DNA of 64,000 nucleotides from Sphagnum compactum (Eukaryota; Bryophyta; Sphagnopsida; Sphagnales), in contig OZ234496.1 of assembly GCA_965153455.1 (NCBI GenBank), forward strand, positions 6,705,207 to 6,769,206, written 5' to 3'. The translations under genes were made by a program, and so were the position numbers. The notes beneath the pieces are model-generated. The model searched no databases and was not told the origin of the DNA. It worked only from the letters and a program-made list of their open reading frames with translations. Every line of letters starts with the position of its first letter. The stretch's first letter is position 1. Below, piece by piece: positions 47,630 to 61,600 of the stretch.

Positions 47630-49240
47630 TAAAGTCCAAAAAATCAAAGGGTGCTTAGATGGTTTTACTAATGGATTAATACCACTTCAACAAAATCATA
47701 AACTTATGAATTATATTTGTTATTTTAATAAAAGAGCAACAATTGAACAACATAGTTGGCCAGATCACATTAGGGAGGGTTGACAACTAACCTTGGTGTC
47801 CCAAGGGACACCTTAGTGATAATTGCATGAGACATTAGTGTTGGGGTGGTTCTTGCCTTTTATGAAGAAACTCCGGTTCCAGTTCTTGAAAAAAAAGAAA
47901 GAGAATGGATCAAGTTCTACAACTGGATCTGGTTTGAAAGCCTGTTCTAATTCTCATGTTTTCCATGGTGTAACACATTAAGCACATTAGAGTTCACACT
48001 ACCATGTCAACTCACAATATAAATTTTTAACTTTTTATAAATAAAAGCAAGTAATTGTGCAATGAAATGCAAATTGTAAAATTAATAAAGCTAGTTTGAC
48101 AAGGCAAGGTCACTATGATTGTTGAAACAAAAGCCATCAAAATACTAAAACTATCACAAAGCCATGAAGATACATCATCCCTAGACACTCCTTTAAGTAC
48201 CCAACAACTCTACCTGAAAAATACATAGGCAATGTGCATCATTGAATTCTAAGCTTTCCAATGCAACAATAAGTTTTCTAATGCATCACACACAACTCTA
48301 GCACATGGGCAACGATGCCAAACATAAACAAGAAGGCAGCAACCAAGCAACCTTAAAAGAAAGCCACAACAAATCACATTGGAAAACAACAACAAAAACA
48401 AGTTCAACTAATGGCAATGAACTAAAATAAGTTCACAATCTACTATAATATACCAAAATAACATAAGTGGAATGTGTTGGTATTTAAGATTAGTAATTGG
48501 CTATCTAATGCATATTGCATGCGAACAACCTTCCACTCTTTGATTTGGTTATATGGAAAATTCTCAAGAATGTAAAATATTAAAATACATTTTCAACCAA
48601 TCCTTTTGGTTTGGTTCTATTCTTCATAGCATGATGGAGCCATTTGACATGGTTAAGTAATTTGAATGCAAAATGAATATGTTTAAAAACATTAATTGTT
48701 CTTAATACACAATGTTTGTACAAATCATTTAATCATATGCTGTGAAGTTGTGAGCCATATATTGTTGTACTTTGATAAAATTAAGTTTCATTTATTTGCA
48801 AATATAAATCAGAGTGATTGTTTTCTATGTAGAGCATATTGTTTGAAGATGTTCACCTTTATAAAATCACTCAATATAACTATGGGAATTTGACATTAGA
48901 ACTTAGCTTCTAACAAGTGAACTAAATTATTCTAAAAGATTACAAATAAAGGTCATGAAGGATACAAATGTAAACCACAATTAATGATGTGATTTATGGC
49001 ATTAGCAAAATTAGTATTACAAATGGCTGAAACATAGTCATAGCAAAGTTTTGTTACCATTCAAAACACTCTTCCCTTTATAGTGAATTTTGTTCTACTT
49101 TTGATGAGTGTGTAGCTTATTATACCAACATGGAAGCACTCTTACATCCCACCAGCTTCAAAATCACCTAAGCAAGTTGGTTATGGGGTTTTTTAAACTA
49201 ATTTTTTTTGTTTCCTATCATTCATGTATATATATATTTT
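47630..49240. other. Intergenic, nothing recognised
   Basis: AT-rich. No frame longer than 65 codons and no repeat structure beyond short GGTTCCAGTT words near 47,870. Confidence 0.5.
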
Positions 49241-49247
49241 GAAGATT

Positions 49248-49880
49248 GATAACTTACATGGATGATAACCAGGTCATTTGGGTAGATATTAGATTTTGAA
49301 ATTCAATACCAAGTGATTAGGTTATTAACTAGTTATCAAAAAATCAATAATGATTGGTAGGTTATTGATAAGTGGATTAACCAAGCCAAAACTCAATAAC
49401 CAGCCAACATTGGTATCAACTATTGTTGGCCGGTTATTGATTTTTTTCATAACCACTGGTAGGTTTTTAAAATTTTGGGTGCCAATTAGGTTGTCAATAT
49501 CAATATTAAAAATTGAGTGCCTGTTAATTTATCAATATTTTTTTAGTAATAACCACCAATTATGCATATGGGTAGATTATCAAAATAATCAATTGATAAT
49601 CACTAATTCTCTTCTCGGTTCCAAGGGAATTTTTTTTAAAAAAAATCTGTTTTTCTGGCTTTCTGTCATAAATTTTTTTAGTGTTTTAGAATTGATAACC
49701 TACTCATAGGATAACTAGGTCATCTGGGTAGGCTATTAGATTTTGAAATTTTTATATTAGTCAGTTAGGTTATTAATCGGTTATAAAAATCACTAACTGG
49801 TGGGTAGGTTATTAATAACTGAGCTGATAACCGGGTTCAAAGCTCAATAACCAGCCAACACTGGTATGACCCTTGAATGA
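49248..49880. repeat. Tandem duplication, about 445-bp period
   Basis: The segment 49,248-49,430 (GATAACCAGGTCATTTGGGT, TATTAGATTTTGAAATT, TCAATAACCAGCCAACATTG) is repeated at 49,692-49,872 (GATAACTAGGTCATCTGGGT, TATTAGATTTTGAAATT, TCAATAACCAGCCAACACTG). Within each copy GGTTATTNATNNG(T/G)TAT words add a finer repeat. Confidence 0.8.
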
Positions 49881-52800
49881 CACTTTCTATAATCAAAGGG
49901 CAGTTACCAACTAGCCTTAAGCCTTAATTTCAAATGAAATTGATATTACAACCAGGGGCAGAAGAGGTGAAAGTGTGCAGGATTGTTTGCTAGTTAACAG
50001 GAAAAAAAAAGGATGAAATATCATCCAGGTATGCATTGCAATTGGAATCTATTTAGCCTTATATTATTGTGTGTGGGTGATGAGGAGAGTCCAACGTTTG
50101 GTGATGGTGCAGAATATCCTTTTTTGTACCTTGTGTACTGAAAAAGAACCCTCAACTCAATGACCCATTTCCTGCAACTGACTTTGGATTTATGCTTTCC
50201 TTGTGAAATCATTGTTTTTGGACACTGAAACTCTGTCTGAGTCATGCATGAGCATGCCCAAAAGAGTCTTACATTTGTTTGAAAGAAAGATGAATGATGA
50301 CTCTTGATTTTTGTCCAGCCACTTTCATGAGCCTAAAAGCAAACCGCACAAAAAAAAACTGTAAATTATGTACACTGAAATTGCCAATGTGATAAACATT
50401 CTTCAGGTGGAAAGCACGTTACAATGTTTAGACTTTTAGACTTGTTATAGTGTTTAGACTTTAGCCATACAACTTATACTGGCGTCCTATCCGTATGTAT
50501 GCAGCTACACTGAAATGCCCAATAATTGGATGTGGAGTGCAGTAGATCAGGCACTTTTTAGGTTTGAGACGATTCCCTTATCACCTTGAGCTAATTTCAG
50601 GGCCTTTTGTTTTTTTTTTTTCCTTTTTTTCTTTTTATGATGGTGGAAATTTGGTGGATTTTTCAAAATTTTAGAATTTTTTTTGAATTTACACTAGGAA
50701 AAATAAAAAGTCCCATGTTTTCCCAATTTTTTTGGCAAAAGAGCAATAGAAAAAACACTGGCTAGGATCAGATGAAAAACACAATTGGCCAGTCTGCTAC
50801 ATGGCTGCTGCTTCTCCAAAGAACCCACTTATTGGATTGTAGAAGTGCAAGTCCAAATTCCAAGCAACTTCAGAAGTTGCAAGTGGCAAACTTTAGTGCT
50901 AACATGCTTATGTGTGCAGAGCTTAAGCAAAAAGTTAGGCTCTTTCTTGTGTTTGAGGGCGCATCCCCTTGGAACCCAGGAAGAGTCTGAAAGAGCTCCT
51001 TATCTTATGCCAATTATTTTTTTAAAATTAACCTCTCAAAAACAGATTCTTCGAAAATCAAATTCAAATCTTGAAGGTTTCTTTGTGGGAAAATCCATAC
51101 AAGGATTTCTTATTCTGAATTTTCCATTGTAGAGTCAGTGGCAAGCATTCAAAGAGAGAGAGAGAGAACATTCAATGGCAATATGGATTGTGTTCACTAT
51201 TTCATGTGTCTTGTTATTTCTGACATTTTTCTCACAGCCTATTTAGAAGGTAGGTGTAAAATTGAGGAATCTTTTAAAAAAAAAAAAAAAAATTCTTACT
51301 GAGAATTATTTTCCTCCAATATGCGCCTTTCTCTTTTAGTCAGCATGGTATGAAAATTTGCCTTAAAAAGAGTGGTGACTGAAAATGAATGGGAAATTTT
51401 TAAAAGTTCCCTACGATATACTGAATTATCGCATGTGGACACAGACGATAGTTGCATATTAGTTGCATGGCATAGTTGGTTACCAGCTCTTTGACCACTC
51501 AATACATTCAACACGGGATCTACCTTATCATCCATGGCCTTGTTATAGAAGAAGCCCTTAGCCCACGCTCCCGGTGTCCCTTGTCTTCAAATATGATGAA
51601 GGGTAGGGTTTACCCTACTGCCCCTGGGCTGAGAGTTTCTTTTTGGTTTCAGTTTTCTGATTTTACAAAAGAGACCAATATATAAATTGCTGGAAGAACA
51701 CATTTTATGCTTCAAATTTTCCAAGTTTTTCTCAAAAACACATTTTTCCAAATGGCGAAAATTCAACACCAAAAAATAGTAATCACTGCTTGGGTTAGCA
51801 AATAGAGCCCATTTTTCAATGGAGGAACCATGGTATAATCTATGGGATGGGTTGACTAGTGTTAGAACTCGTTTTTTATTTCGTCATCAAAACTTGCATG
51901 GTGGGAAACACAAGCATTGATAGTATATATAGTCTAGCAAATAATAAAACACAACAAAATTTCAAACCATCCATGTCAATATCCCCAACCATGTCCTAAC
52001 ATATGTGAAGCCAAAAATGACATCTCAAAGTCTTGTTACCTTGGCTACGATCCATAGACACCTACAAATTTGTAAATGCTAGATGCTACTTCTAATCCAC
52101 AACATCCTAATTTTCATAGTTAATTTATTTCCATAATCGGTGGAAGTGTTGAAACTCAAAACCAAAGGTTCGAGTTGTGAAGGATTTTATGATCCAAAAG
52201 GTAATATGCCTTTGGGTAAAATATATTATATTCCATTTCACAATTAAAATTGGGCCCCAAACTATAGTTGATTAGCCTTAAGTATCAATAGAGGGCTTAA
52301 TCACTTCACATGCAATTTCTTTGTTCCATTCTTTTTTGTAATGTTTAGAGTTTTGGGCCCCTACCAAGATTATGTGTACCATTGAAGCCATTAGAGACTT
52401 GATGTCCCAACTTTTAGGTATTCAAAATCTTGACCATATCATTGAAGTTTTGGATAATCTTGTTCAAAACTACATGTTCATTAGTTTAAATGTTAATTTT
52501 ATTCAATTGTCCTTGCTTTCCTTATGGACATCTATTGACTTTCATATGGGGTCCTTACCAATTTTTGCTTTCATATCATAATGTCAAAATGTGATTTTTA
52601 TGATTAGAACATCTTGCGACTAATGTCCAAATATATTCATGTAATCATATGTGACCTTTAGTTATTACCATCTTAATGATTATGGTCAAAATTATGATTA
52701 CATAATTATACATATAATTATAATTAGGACTAAAAGTAATTATGACTAGGAATATGACTATACAACTAATGTATTCATATTGAAACAATATTCAAATTTG

Positions 52801-53570
52801 AAATAATATAATCAAATTCAATTTAGTTTGAAAAGGACAAACAAATGCTTAAGTAATCTAGTTTAGTTTATCATAATTTAGATTGACTTACTTTAACACA
52901 ATTTACTTTACTTTAATTTAATTTAGCCTAAATAACATAATTTAGTTTAATTTAGCCTAATTTATCCAAGTTTTGCCAATGGGTGAGATCACAATTAAAC
53001 TCCACCAATTGACTTGTTGATAGTCAATTTTTTATGCACATTGTCTACTTTGAAAATGTATCACATATAACATTTAAATGATATAAATATCCTATTTTTT
53101 ATATTATGTTCATTAACTCATGAAGTTATCATCCTATGAATTTTAAGTCATTTCATTGTGTTATGAAGGTCCTTTTGCATATGCAAAGGACTTGTTGACA
53201 TGTGCTAAAAACAACCTTAAAATATGAATGTGTTTTTTGTTATTCAAACCTTCACTAAATGCTTTCAAATTTTGTATGAGTTCTAACATACTTCACAAGA
53301 AGTGGGCCATGTGTCCAATCATTCAAAAATATTTTTACATGCTTATATGGAAACCTTTTTACATGATTGATTACAATGGTTTCAAATGTGCTTAATGATT
53401 AAAATAGTTCATAATTTATCATCATGGTTAAAATAAAAGTTATACATGTGATTCTAATGTAGATCATGATGTACAAAATTTAATTATTTACTATGTTTTG
53501 GGTCATATTTGGCCTCAAATTTGATATCCAACCATTATTTAGCTTGAAAAGTTATTTTTAAAATTGCATT
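49881..53570. other. Intergenic, no gene recognised
   Basis: 50,640-50,770 is a fragment of the dispersed repeat also at 22,570-22,700. A short (GA)n run is at about 51,153-51,168. 52,640-52,980 has short TTTAGTTTA and ATTATGACTA repeats. No convincing frame. Confidence 0.5.
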
Positions 53571-53649
53571 ATACACTAATACAAGAAGGCCACATGTGCA
53601 ATTTAATCCTTGAAAATGACTTAAACCTTGCCACAAGTGGTTCCTTTTA

Positions 53650-54110
53650 TTGTGACTGCACCTCAAATCTAACCAAGTTTAACCTAAATAGCCATGTTTA
53701 ACTAAGTTTTGTCAAGTTTTGCTTCAATATTCTACTTTAGTTTAATTTATTTAAATTTTGCCACTTTTATTTTCAATACCCTATTTTAGCCGAATTTATT
53801 TAAGTTTTAACCAAGTTTTGCCAAATGTAGCTAAGTTTTGCTTAAGTGTTTTAGTTTAACATAATTTTGCCAAGTCTAACCAAATTTAGCCTAAACAACT
53901 ATGTTGTCTAATTTATGTTAGTTTAGTCAAGTTTAGCCTACTTTAGCTTAATTTGCATCTACGTTAGTCTATGGTAAATAGGCTTATATTTAGGTTAGAA
54001 ATGCTTAAATTAATTTAAGTAACCTATGTTAGCCAAGGCTAGGCTACTAGGTAGTTTAAACTAGCCTAGGTTAGCTTGAGGTGAACTAGGTTAATTTGAG
54101 CTAAAAATTT
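53650..54110. repeat. Short repeats of the AAGTTTTGCCAAGTTTAGCC type
   Basis: Dense degenerate copies of TTAGCC(T/A)A(A/G)TTTT(G/A)CCAAGT fill the left part of element C. They could serve as subterminal binding repeats. Confidence 0.6.
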
Positions 54111-54152
54111 ATTATTTATAAATTAGTGGTAAGTAATAGTTATAATAAATAA

Positions 54153-54222
54153 ATGACGTGGTGTAATGGTTAAGGTTTTGTTCCCCAAAGTGGAGGTGGG
54201 GAATTCAAATCCTCCCACTTTC
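54153..54222 (+). repeat. tRNA-like (SINE-head-like) segment in element C
   Basis: GTGGTGTAATGGTTAAGG fits an A box (TGGTGTAATGG) and GGAATTCAAATCC fits a B box. The spacing is near that of a tRNA gene. It aligns with 1,594-1,660 (minus) of element A in the corresponding orientation. It is too degenerate to call a tRNA. Confidence 0.5.
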
Positions 54223-54889
54223 TATCACGAATGCCAATGCCATCAATTTCATTCATTTGAATATTCATCCATGTACCTAACTTTTAATTTAGTTTCAGTT
54301 CACTCTTAGTTAACCAGTTGAGTTTTAATTCACTTCCATTTAATTCATAGTTCATTTCTAGTTGACTTTAAATTCATTTAAATTAAGTTTTAATTAAGTC
54401 CTAATTAATTTTAGTTAACTCCTAATTGATTCTTAATTAAATCCTAGTTAACTTTTAGTCAATTCATAATTGATTTTCTTTTAGGAAGGTTCTTAATAAG
54501 CTTCTTTATTTGATGCATACATAAAAGCCTCCTTGGAAGTTTCCTTTAACTAGGTCCCTAAAGGGGTGTAAATAGAAGTAGGACCCTTCACTTCCTTTAG
54601 TTTGTTTAACATTAGTCTTAGGCACGATCTTGCACCATAGCCTTGTCATGTTTTTTTCATGTTCATGTTTGCATATGTTAGCATAATAAATATTTGTTTT
54701 CACATTTGTCTTACACATCTTGTGTTTTTGTTAGTAGTTATTGTGTTTTTGTTTTTGAATCACATAATTTTGTCTTGTTTTTTAATTGAAAGTTAGACTT
54801 AGACATTTCTTTTAGCCTTTTTTCTTTTGGATCTTCATGTTGTTGACACTTTCAAACCTAAACACTTACACATTTAAATGCCTAAATAC

Positions 54890-55095
54890 CTTGGTGGCTT
54901 GTTTAGCCTATGAAGTTTTTTTTTTTAGGCTAAGTTGCCTAAGGTAGACTTTTTAGGCTAGGTGGCTTAAGCTAGGTTCCTAGGTTGCGTCCCTTAGGTT
55001 AAGAGGTTAGCACGTGGCAATATTTGATTAGAAAGAAAAAATACATATTTCTAGTTTTAAAAATTTGTGACACGTGGGATTTTGTGAGGTTGCCA
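54890..55095. repeat. CCTAGG region and CACGTG boxes in element C
   Basis: AGGCTAAGTTGCCTAAGG, AGGCTAGGTGGC and GTTCCTAGGTTGCG are followed by AGCACGTGGCAA (about 55,010) and GACACGTGGGA (about 55,069). The order towards the element end is the same as in elements A and B. Confidence 0.65.
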
Positions 55096-55219
55096 TGTGT
55101 TTCATTGGATCCAAGACTATGTCCTTGGTGATTATAATCATGGCGAACTATAGGCATTAATGTGGTTGCGACTAATGTGACTAGTGGCATTTACAATGTG
55201 GTCTTTTGGACTAGCAATA

Positions 55220-57420
55220 ATGTAGTCATGTCTAGTCATAGATGGCACATACACTCTTGGATTTTTATAGTCATAAATGCCACGTTTTGGCGTTGTGTAT
55301 GTAAATCCTTCATTTAAAATATAAAAAGTGCCCATGAACATTCATTTCACAAAATTAATCTTATAGTCATTGGACTATTTGACACTTAGAGTAATTCATG
55401 AAGTCCTTCAAACAAAGCATTGGAACCTTTAATTTTGTTGAACCAAGGGGTGGAATGTGGTGCAAAATTTAAACAAAGGGATTCAAACTTGTTTTTGGCC
55501 CCAAAACTCATGATCAAACAAGTTTGGTCCCCAATTCATGGCACATCCCCATTAGAAAACTTCATGCTTACAAGAGTTTTGTTATGGATCATGTGTGTGC
55601 ATTTGCTCATTTGTGTTTGAGTGTGTTCATTTTATGCAAAAGGAAATCAAAAGGAAAAGAGAAGGGATGAAAACACACTACGAAGAGGTCAAGATTATTG
55701 TCACATTGTGTTATTTTTCAAAGGTCCCATGTTTGAATTTCAACCATGTCATTATTATGAAAGATTTTCATAATGTTTTTGCATATTATGGTAGGTCAAA
55801 ATTCAAAGAAGTCAAATGCCAAAGAAGCTACATTTTAAAATTTCATATGATGTGATGTTAGAATATATTTGTGCAAAAAACATATGTCATGACATTTTTT
55901 TTTAAAAAACCTCCAAATATGATGGAAATGATTTTTAATCTTTATGAAATTTGTAGTATTTATTAACCATTGTGATTCCATATGATTGGAATAAGTTTGC
56001 AAGCCATGTGAAGAATTTGACAATTATTATATCATAAATGGATTTTTTCCAGGTGATGACTGTAAGTGTGTGGTTAACAAACAATCACTTTCAAATGGAA
56101 AATCATAAGATATAAGAAGTAGGTCATTTTTTAAATTTTCATTTCAAACATTTTTTGATTGACTAATTCAAACTAAAACCTAATGCACATGCAATTTTAA
56201 AAAAAGAATGGGTTTTATTATATTACATATACTATAAATATATGCATTATTCCAATTTAATCTTTTTTTTTCAAATAATATAAAATAACAAACTTTGTGA
56301 AAATAAAAAATGTAAAGCCCAAACACTAAAAGTGAAACCCAAAATTAAATGCAACACATTTTATAGGTGTATACTTTACGCACATATCATAAACTCCCCA
56401 AGTTGGCCCCCTTGTAATGTGATTTCACTCAAAGAAAGTTGTGCTTGTTGCAAAAAGAGAAGGAGGCAATTAAAAATAACAAAGAAGAAAGACATGAAGC
56501 TTGTGTAAGAAAGTTTGAAGGTTAAAAAAAAATAGAGAGGTTTGGTGGAACTTCATGCACATTGAAGAGAAAATAAGGAAATGGTGCAAAAAAGTGTGGA
56601 ACAAAGATGCACAAAATAGCAAGTTGATTGGAACTATAGTGGACTAAAACATTCATGTGAAGAGGTGGCACAATGTGCACAAGAGTGCAAGACTTTGGGC
56701 AAGTGCAAAGTTGGAAGTTTTCTTAATCTTGCAAGTGAGGTGTAAGAGTTTTCTCACAATTAGAAAAAGTGTGGAGAGGAAATAAGATATGGTGTTAGTG
56801 AATAATGTTTGGGAAGACAAGGTTGATTGTCACACTCGTGACCTATCCATTTGGGAGGCCTTTCTACTATAAATGCAATCTTTTTCTATCTTCTACCACA
56901 AACTTTGTGCACTAGTTCAAGCATTAATTAGTGCATGGCTACTATAATCCCTCAAGCACTTCCATAATGAGTTTTCAATACAAGTAAAAGTCTCCTCCCC
57001 ATTTACTCGAATTTAACCACCACATAGACACAAACTTGACCTCCAAAGTTATGTGAGCACCTTGCCACCCCTCTCACGACACAATTATTATAAACAAATT
57101 CTAACAATTATTATACAAATTCTAACATGTTTGCACTTGCAAAAAAACCCTTCCATGACCTATGAAAATTACATTAATAGAAGTAGACAATGGTATAATA
57201 AATTTGTGGGTGAGAATTTGGAATCTCATGCACTTGAGATTTTCAAATATTGGGACAATTTTTTTACCATCAAACCATTTACTTATAGGGCTTAAAATGT
57301 GTTCTCTTCAAAAGTGATTACAATTTGAAGTTGGATACTTAAATTATCATTTGTGGATGTGCAACTTGATAACCCAAAGATGAAGATTCACAAATTGTAA
57401 ATGCAACTTTTGAATAGAAA
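55220..57420. other. Intergenic, nothing recognised
   Basis: Frames are 80 codons or less (for example 55,595-55,855 and 57,053-57,295 plus) and show no motif that I recognise. Confidence 0.45.
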
Positions 57421-57479
57421 ACTAAGTAGGTTGTTTAACCTTTTATGCACCTCATTTACATGTGAGTTGAAGGTCTACT

Positions 57480-58640
57480 GGTCAATTGTGATTTAAATTG
57501 GACCTCTATATGTGATTTGTATAGGTACTAAGGTTTTTGCAACAATTGTAAATGTATTTGGAAGTGGTGGGCAACTTTGTAGAAGGCATGAACTATGCAT
57601 ACTTAACAATGTGATGTAAGGGTTTAAACCTATGTGATATGTCCTTTTGAGTTCTTTAAGTGGTAACTCAAGGCATTTACATTTTGAACTTTATAATGGG
57701 TAAATGAAGTTGTATTTTGACTTCTGGAAATGGTTTATAACTCAAGGATTTAGGGTTTTGACCTTTGTAAGTGGGTAATGGGCTATGGGAGAAGGTAATT
57801 TAAAGGCCCATGTTGTGATCTGCAAGTTTTCTTGGACCATTTTTTAAAAGTTCATTTTGTAAATGGTGGGCAACTTTTTGAAGGCATGAATTATGGGTAG
57901 TGATTAACAATGTGAGAAAAATATAAGGGTGTACTATAAAATGTGGGCTCAGTTCACTAATCCTTATTTACTACGCTAGTGAGTTCACTACATTCCCATT
58001 AGGTCCTATTCATTGCAACTAGTGAATTCAATCAAAATCTAGTGAAATCACTTGGCAAACATGGACACCTTTTGTTTTACTTTGGGAATCTGCATTTTGA
58101 ACTCTTCAAGTGGTCCCAAACCCTTTTAAATGAATTTGTGACTTCTACAAATAGGTAATGAAAATATGCTTGTATGCATTGGAGCTTTGTTATGGTTTGC
58201 AACCCTTTGAAATTCATTAGTTAATTACACCTGTGAGTGGGTAACAAGGATTAGGATTATGCATAAATGAATTTTGTGGGTGGTCCCCAAACCTTGAAGA
58301 AGGATTTGTGATCGAACAATATAATGGGTTATTGTATAGTGGGCATTTTGAACTTTGTTTATGATTTGTAGCTATTGGAAAATGATTTGTGAGTTTTATA
58401 TTGGGTTAATAGGTAATGAGGTGGCATTTTGAACTCTATTTATGATTTGCAACTCATGGAAAAATATTTATGAGCTTTGTATTGGGTTAGCAAGTAATAA
58501 AGTGGTAGTTTGAACTTTATTTGTGGTTTGTAGTTCAAGTGAAAAATGATTTGAAGACTATGTAGGTGGTTAGTAGGTATTGCGGTAACATTTTAAACTC
58601 TATTTGTGGTATGTAGTTTTTGGAATTTCAAAAGGAAAAT
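57480..58640. repeat. Tandem array, about 82-bp unit, interrupted by a CACTA-like end
   Basis: The clearest copies start at about 58,341, 58,424, 58,507 and 58,587. Each has (G)CATTTTGAACT(T/C)TATTTATG, a GTTTGTAGTT segment and GGGTTAGTAGGTAATG. More diverged copies extend left to about 57,480. Between about 57,925 and 58,070 lies ACTATAAAATGTGGGC with many CTAGTGAA and TTCACTA words. It resembles the left end of element A (CTACTATAAAATGCG) and is probably a truncated CACTA end. Confidence 0.7.
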
Positions 58641-58644
58641 TTGT

Positions 58645-61600
58645 AGTGCCATTTGACTTAAATGTTATGAGAAATCATGTCTATGGAAACCTCATTACCC
58701 TACATCTAAATGTTTGGTGCAATTGATGTGCAATTATGTTGCATTTGTTCCACAAAAATATGGGACATTTAAAAATAAAATGCCATGTTTGAAGTTCACA
58801 AAGTTTTATTATTGTCACATATTAGTTGAAAAAAAACCCCTTATATGATTGGAATATGCCTTATATATATGATTTTGGTCAAGGTCATTTAACTTCATTT
58901 GTAAGTTACATAAGAGTTCCTACAAGCAACTATGATGAAATTAATAGGTAACTAAGGTTCTATACTTAGTTAACATAGTTCTACATTTCAACTAGGTTTT
59001 AACTACCTATGCAAATTTGAAATTTGTGTGGGATATGCCCTTATGTTGTAACACATTGCTATTAGTTTTAATAGATTTTAGGATTTGCATTGAAAAGTAT
59101 CATGCACTTGTATTGAGTGTCAAAAAATTATAAATGATGAACAAGGGAAATTTTTTAATATTAATCTTGTTGATTTCTTGTGAGACAACTAGGAGACATG
59201 CTACATAACATTCTTTTGCATTTTTGGCTCTTAGTTCAAATTAGTAAGAAAATCCACTTTCATTTAAATAACTTGGAAAAAAGACATTTGATTTATTGTT
59301 GTTCAATTATTCTTTATTTGAATATAACTATTTCTTTTGTATAAGAATATTTATTGAAACGAATAATTTTTTTTATTTATGATTATGTGAAATTATAAAA
59401 GTTTATAGTTTTTGGGTGTAATTCAAGTATAAATATTCTTCAACACTCATGTGTTTTGTGCATTTGCCATATCATTTGGATTGTTCTTATGCATATATAA
59501 GAATATAATGTTGCTAATTTATCAAATTTTATACAATTAAATTGAATTATTGATTATGAACTTTGATGGTAGGTCTCAAACCATTTGAATTCAATAGATT
59601 TTTATGTTAAGACAACAAAAATGAAGGTATTTTACATCTGTATGTGGGGAAATTCAAGAACAATGTATTTTGATTTTTCTTATAAGACCTTATTTAGGAT
59701 TTAAATTATTGTGTGTAAATGTGAAGCTTGTAGTTTAAAAATTGTATGATTTTGATGTGTTGTTTATGTATTAAGATTTGATGAGAAGTTAAACATGTGA
59801 TAATGTGTGTATGTTACATATAAGTTGAAATGTAATTATAAGATATGTTTATTCAATTTTTACAATATGGGCATAAAAACTAAACAAATGTCAAACCAAC
59901 AATAATGAAAGGAAATGGAAAATTTTGGTTATATGATGTGGTTATAATTTGTTGTGTATATTGTATATGTGATAAATTGAAATACTATTAAAATGAGTTT
60001 CCATCTTCAATGCTCACATTATATAATGGTTTGCATTGGGAGCTAGTTACTATTTTCGTATCTTTTACATTATGAACATTATTTTTCCCATCTACCCTAG
60101 ATCTTCAACACGTATTCAAAGTAATCATTCCCATGAATAAAGTATTAACACTAATCTTTGTAAACGTTGGAGTGGTAGATGTTGTTGACATCATGGTAAA
60201 AGCTTGGGTAGCCGTTGTTTATGTAAATGAACAAGCCATTCTGATCATTTGAATAATAATACATTGTTCATGAAATAGATATTCTTTCAATCATTGACCC
60301 AAGTCTTGTGTGTTTCATCCCTCTAAGGTTTCTAGATGTCAACCCAGGTCCCATCCCTTAACTTTATACACAACTTGATAACTCTTGTAGATGGGTACCC
60401 AAGGTAGCTTTTTTCTAAGTCATAGGCTAGACAATTAATGACAATGAAATGAAAAGTGCATAATCACACACAAACTCCAAGTCCAATTTCATATGAAAGA
60501 ATCATGCCTTGTGACATTATCATGTTTCATGAACAAAAAATAATTTAAATCAACTACTGAAGAAGTTGTCAACTATGCCATTTAAGTTCCCCATAGTTAT
60601 CCCAAATGAGTTACATTAGTTCCTAATGTGATCCCTTTAAAAGCTATAATAGGTGAAACAAGTTAACCATTACTAATGTTATCCCCTTCAAGTCTATGAT
60701 GTTAAGATAGGAGCAAGCATTTTTAATCATGTGGTTCACATAAGCAAGCCATTAGCTTCCTCTCTACACTTTGGGCCTTCATGAGTTGTTTGTGTGCATT
60801 TGAACATAAAAGTAGCATGGGATGTGCTTTCATTTAGTTTCCATTTTTTAAACCCATGATATTTGCTTTTGATCCTTCCTTCCAAGTTTTTCTATTTTGT
60901 GGCATTTCAAGATCCTATCTCCTAGTACTTAGGCTGGGTATTTGTCCATTCCAATGTACATCTTCCTTGAAAAGTCCTAAAGGATTCTCCTATAGTTTTT
61001 AAAAAATTATGTTTTCTTGAATATTATATTTCTCTTTTAAATCATTCTTCTTAGTGGAAAAGCTAATACAATAATGTTGCCTTTAGTTAGCTTCTATTAA
61101 TGGATGATAGACTATAGTTGAAGGAAGGAAGGGAAGGCTAAAAGTGGTCAAAGGGGTGGGTTCAAAATGTAGACAAATTGAACAAGCCTAACAAACGAAT
61201 TCTCCGTCTTGCAATAGGTAGATGCAAAGAGACATGAAATTTTCATTTCCCAACTTTATTGACCAAGGGTGGCACACAAGGAACAACATTTTCAATTATA
61301 TTGCATTATCAAGAGGCCCTTTTAACCATCCTATCAATCTTTTTGTATGAACACTTCTATATCATCATGAGACATATTACATTTTGGTAAAATGTCAATA
61401 ATTTGACCAACATCCACATCAATGGATCGAGTGGCAATGACAAAACCATTGGGATTGTGACATGTTGGGGTTTGGTAGAGTGAGTTCTCAAAACTTCCCA
61501 AGACTTTGCCAACAACACATGGTCTTGATAATGCCAATGTCCCCTTCGGTCTCGCTAGTGTGGCCTCTGCCGTTGGCCCAATTGTTACCACGTCCTCAAC

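Larger units (their letters stand above)
53574..55216. mobile_element. CACTA non-autonomous element C (one decayed end)
   Basis: The left end is CACTAATACAAGAAGGCCAC. The complement of the right end is TGCTAGTCCAAAAGACCAC, matching except for two changes in CACTA and a few others. Both are flanked by ATA (53,571-53,573 and 55,217-55,219). GCCACA/TGTGG(C/T) words recur inside both ends. Inside, in order, are TTAGCCAAGTTTTGCC-type repeats, a tRNA-like segment, TTAATTAAGT-type repeats, a CCTAGG region and CACGTG boxes. These last two features and the tRNA-like segment mirror element A, so C and A are probably one family. No transposase is present. Confidence 0.65.
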
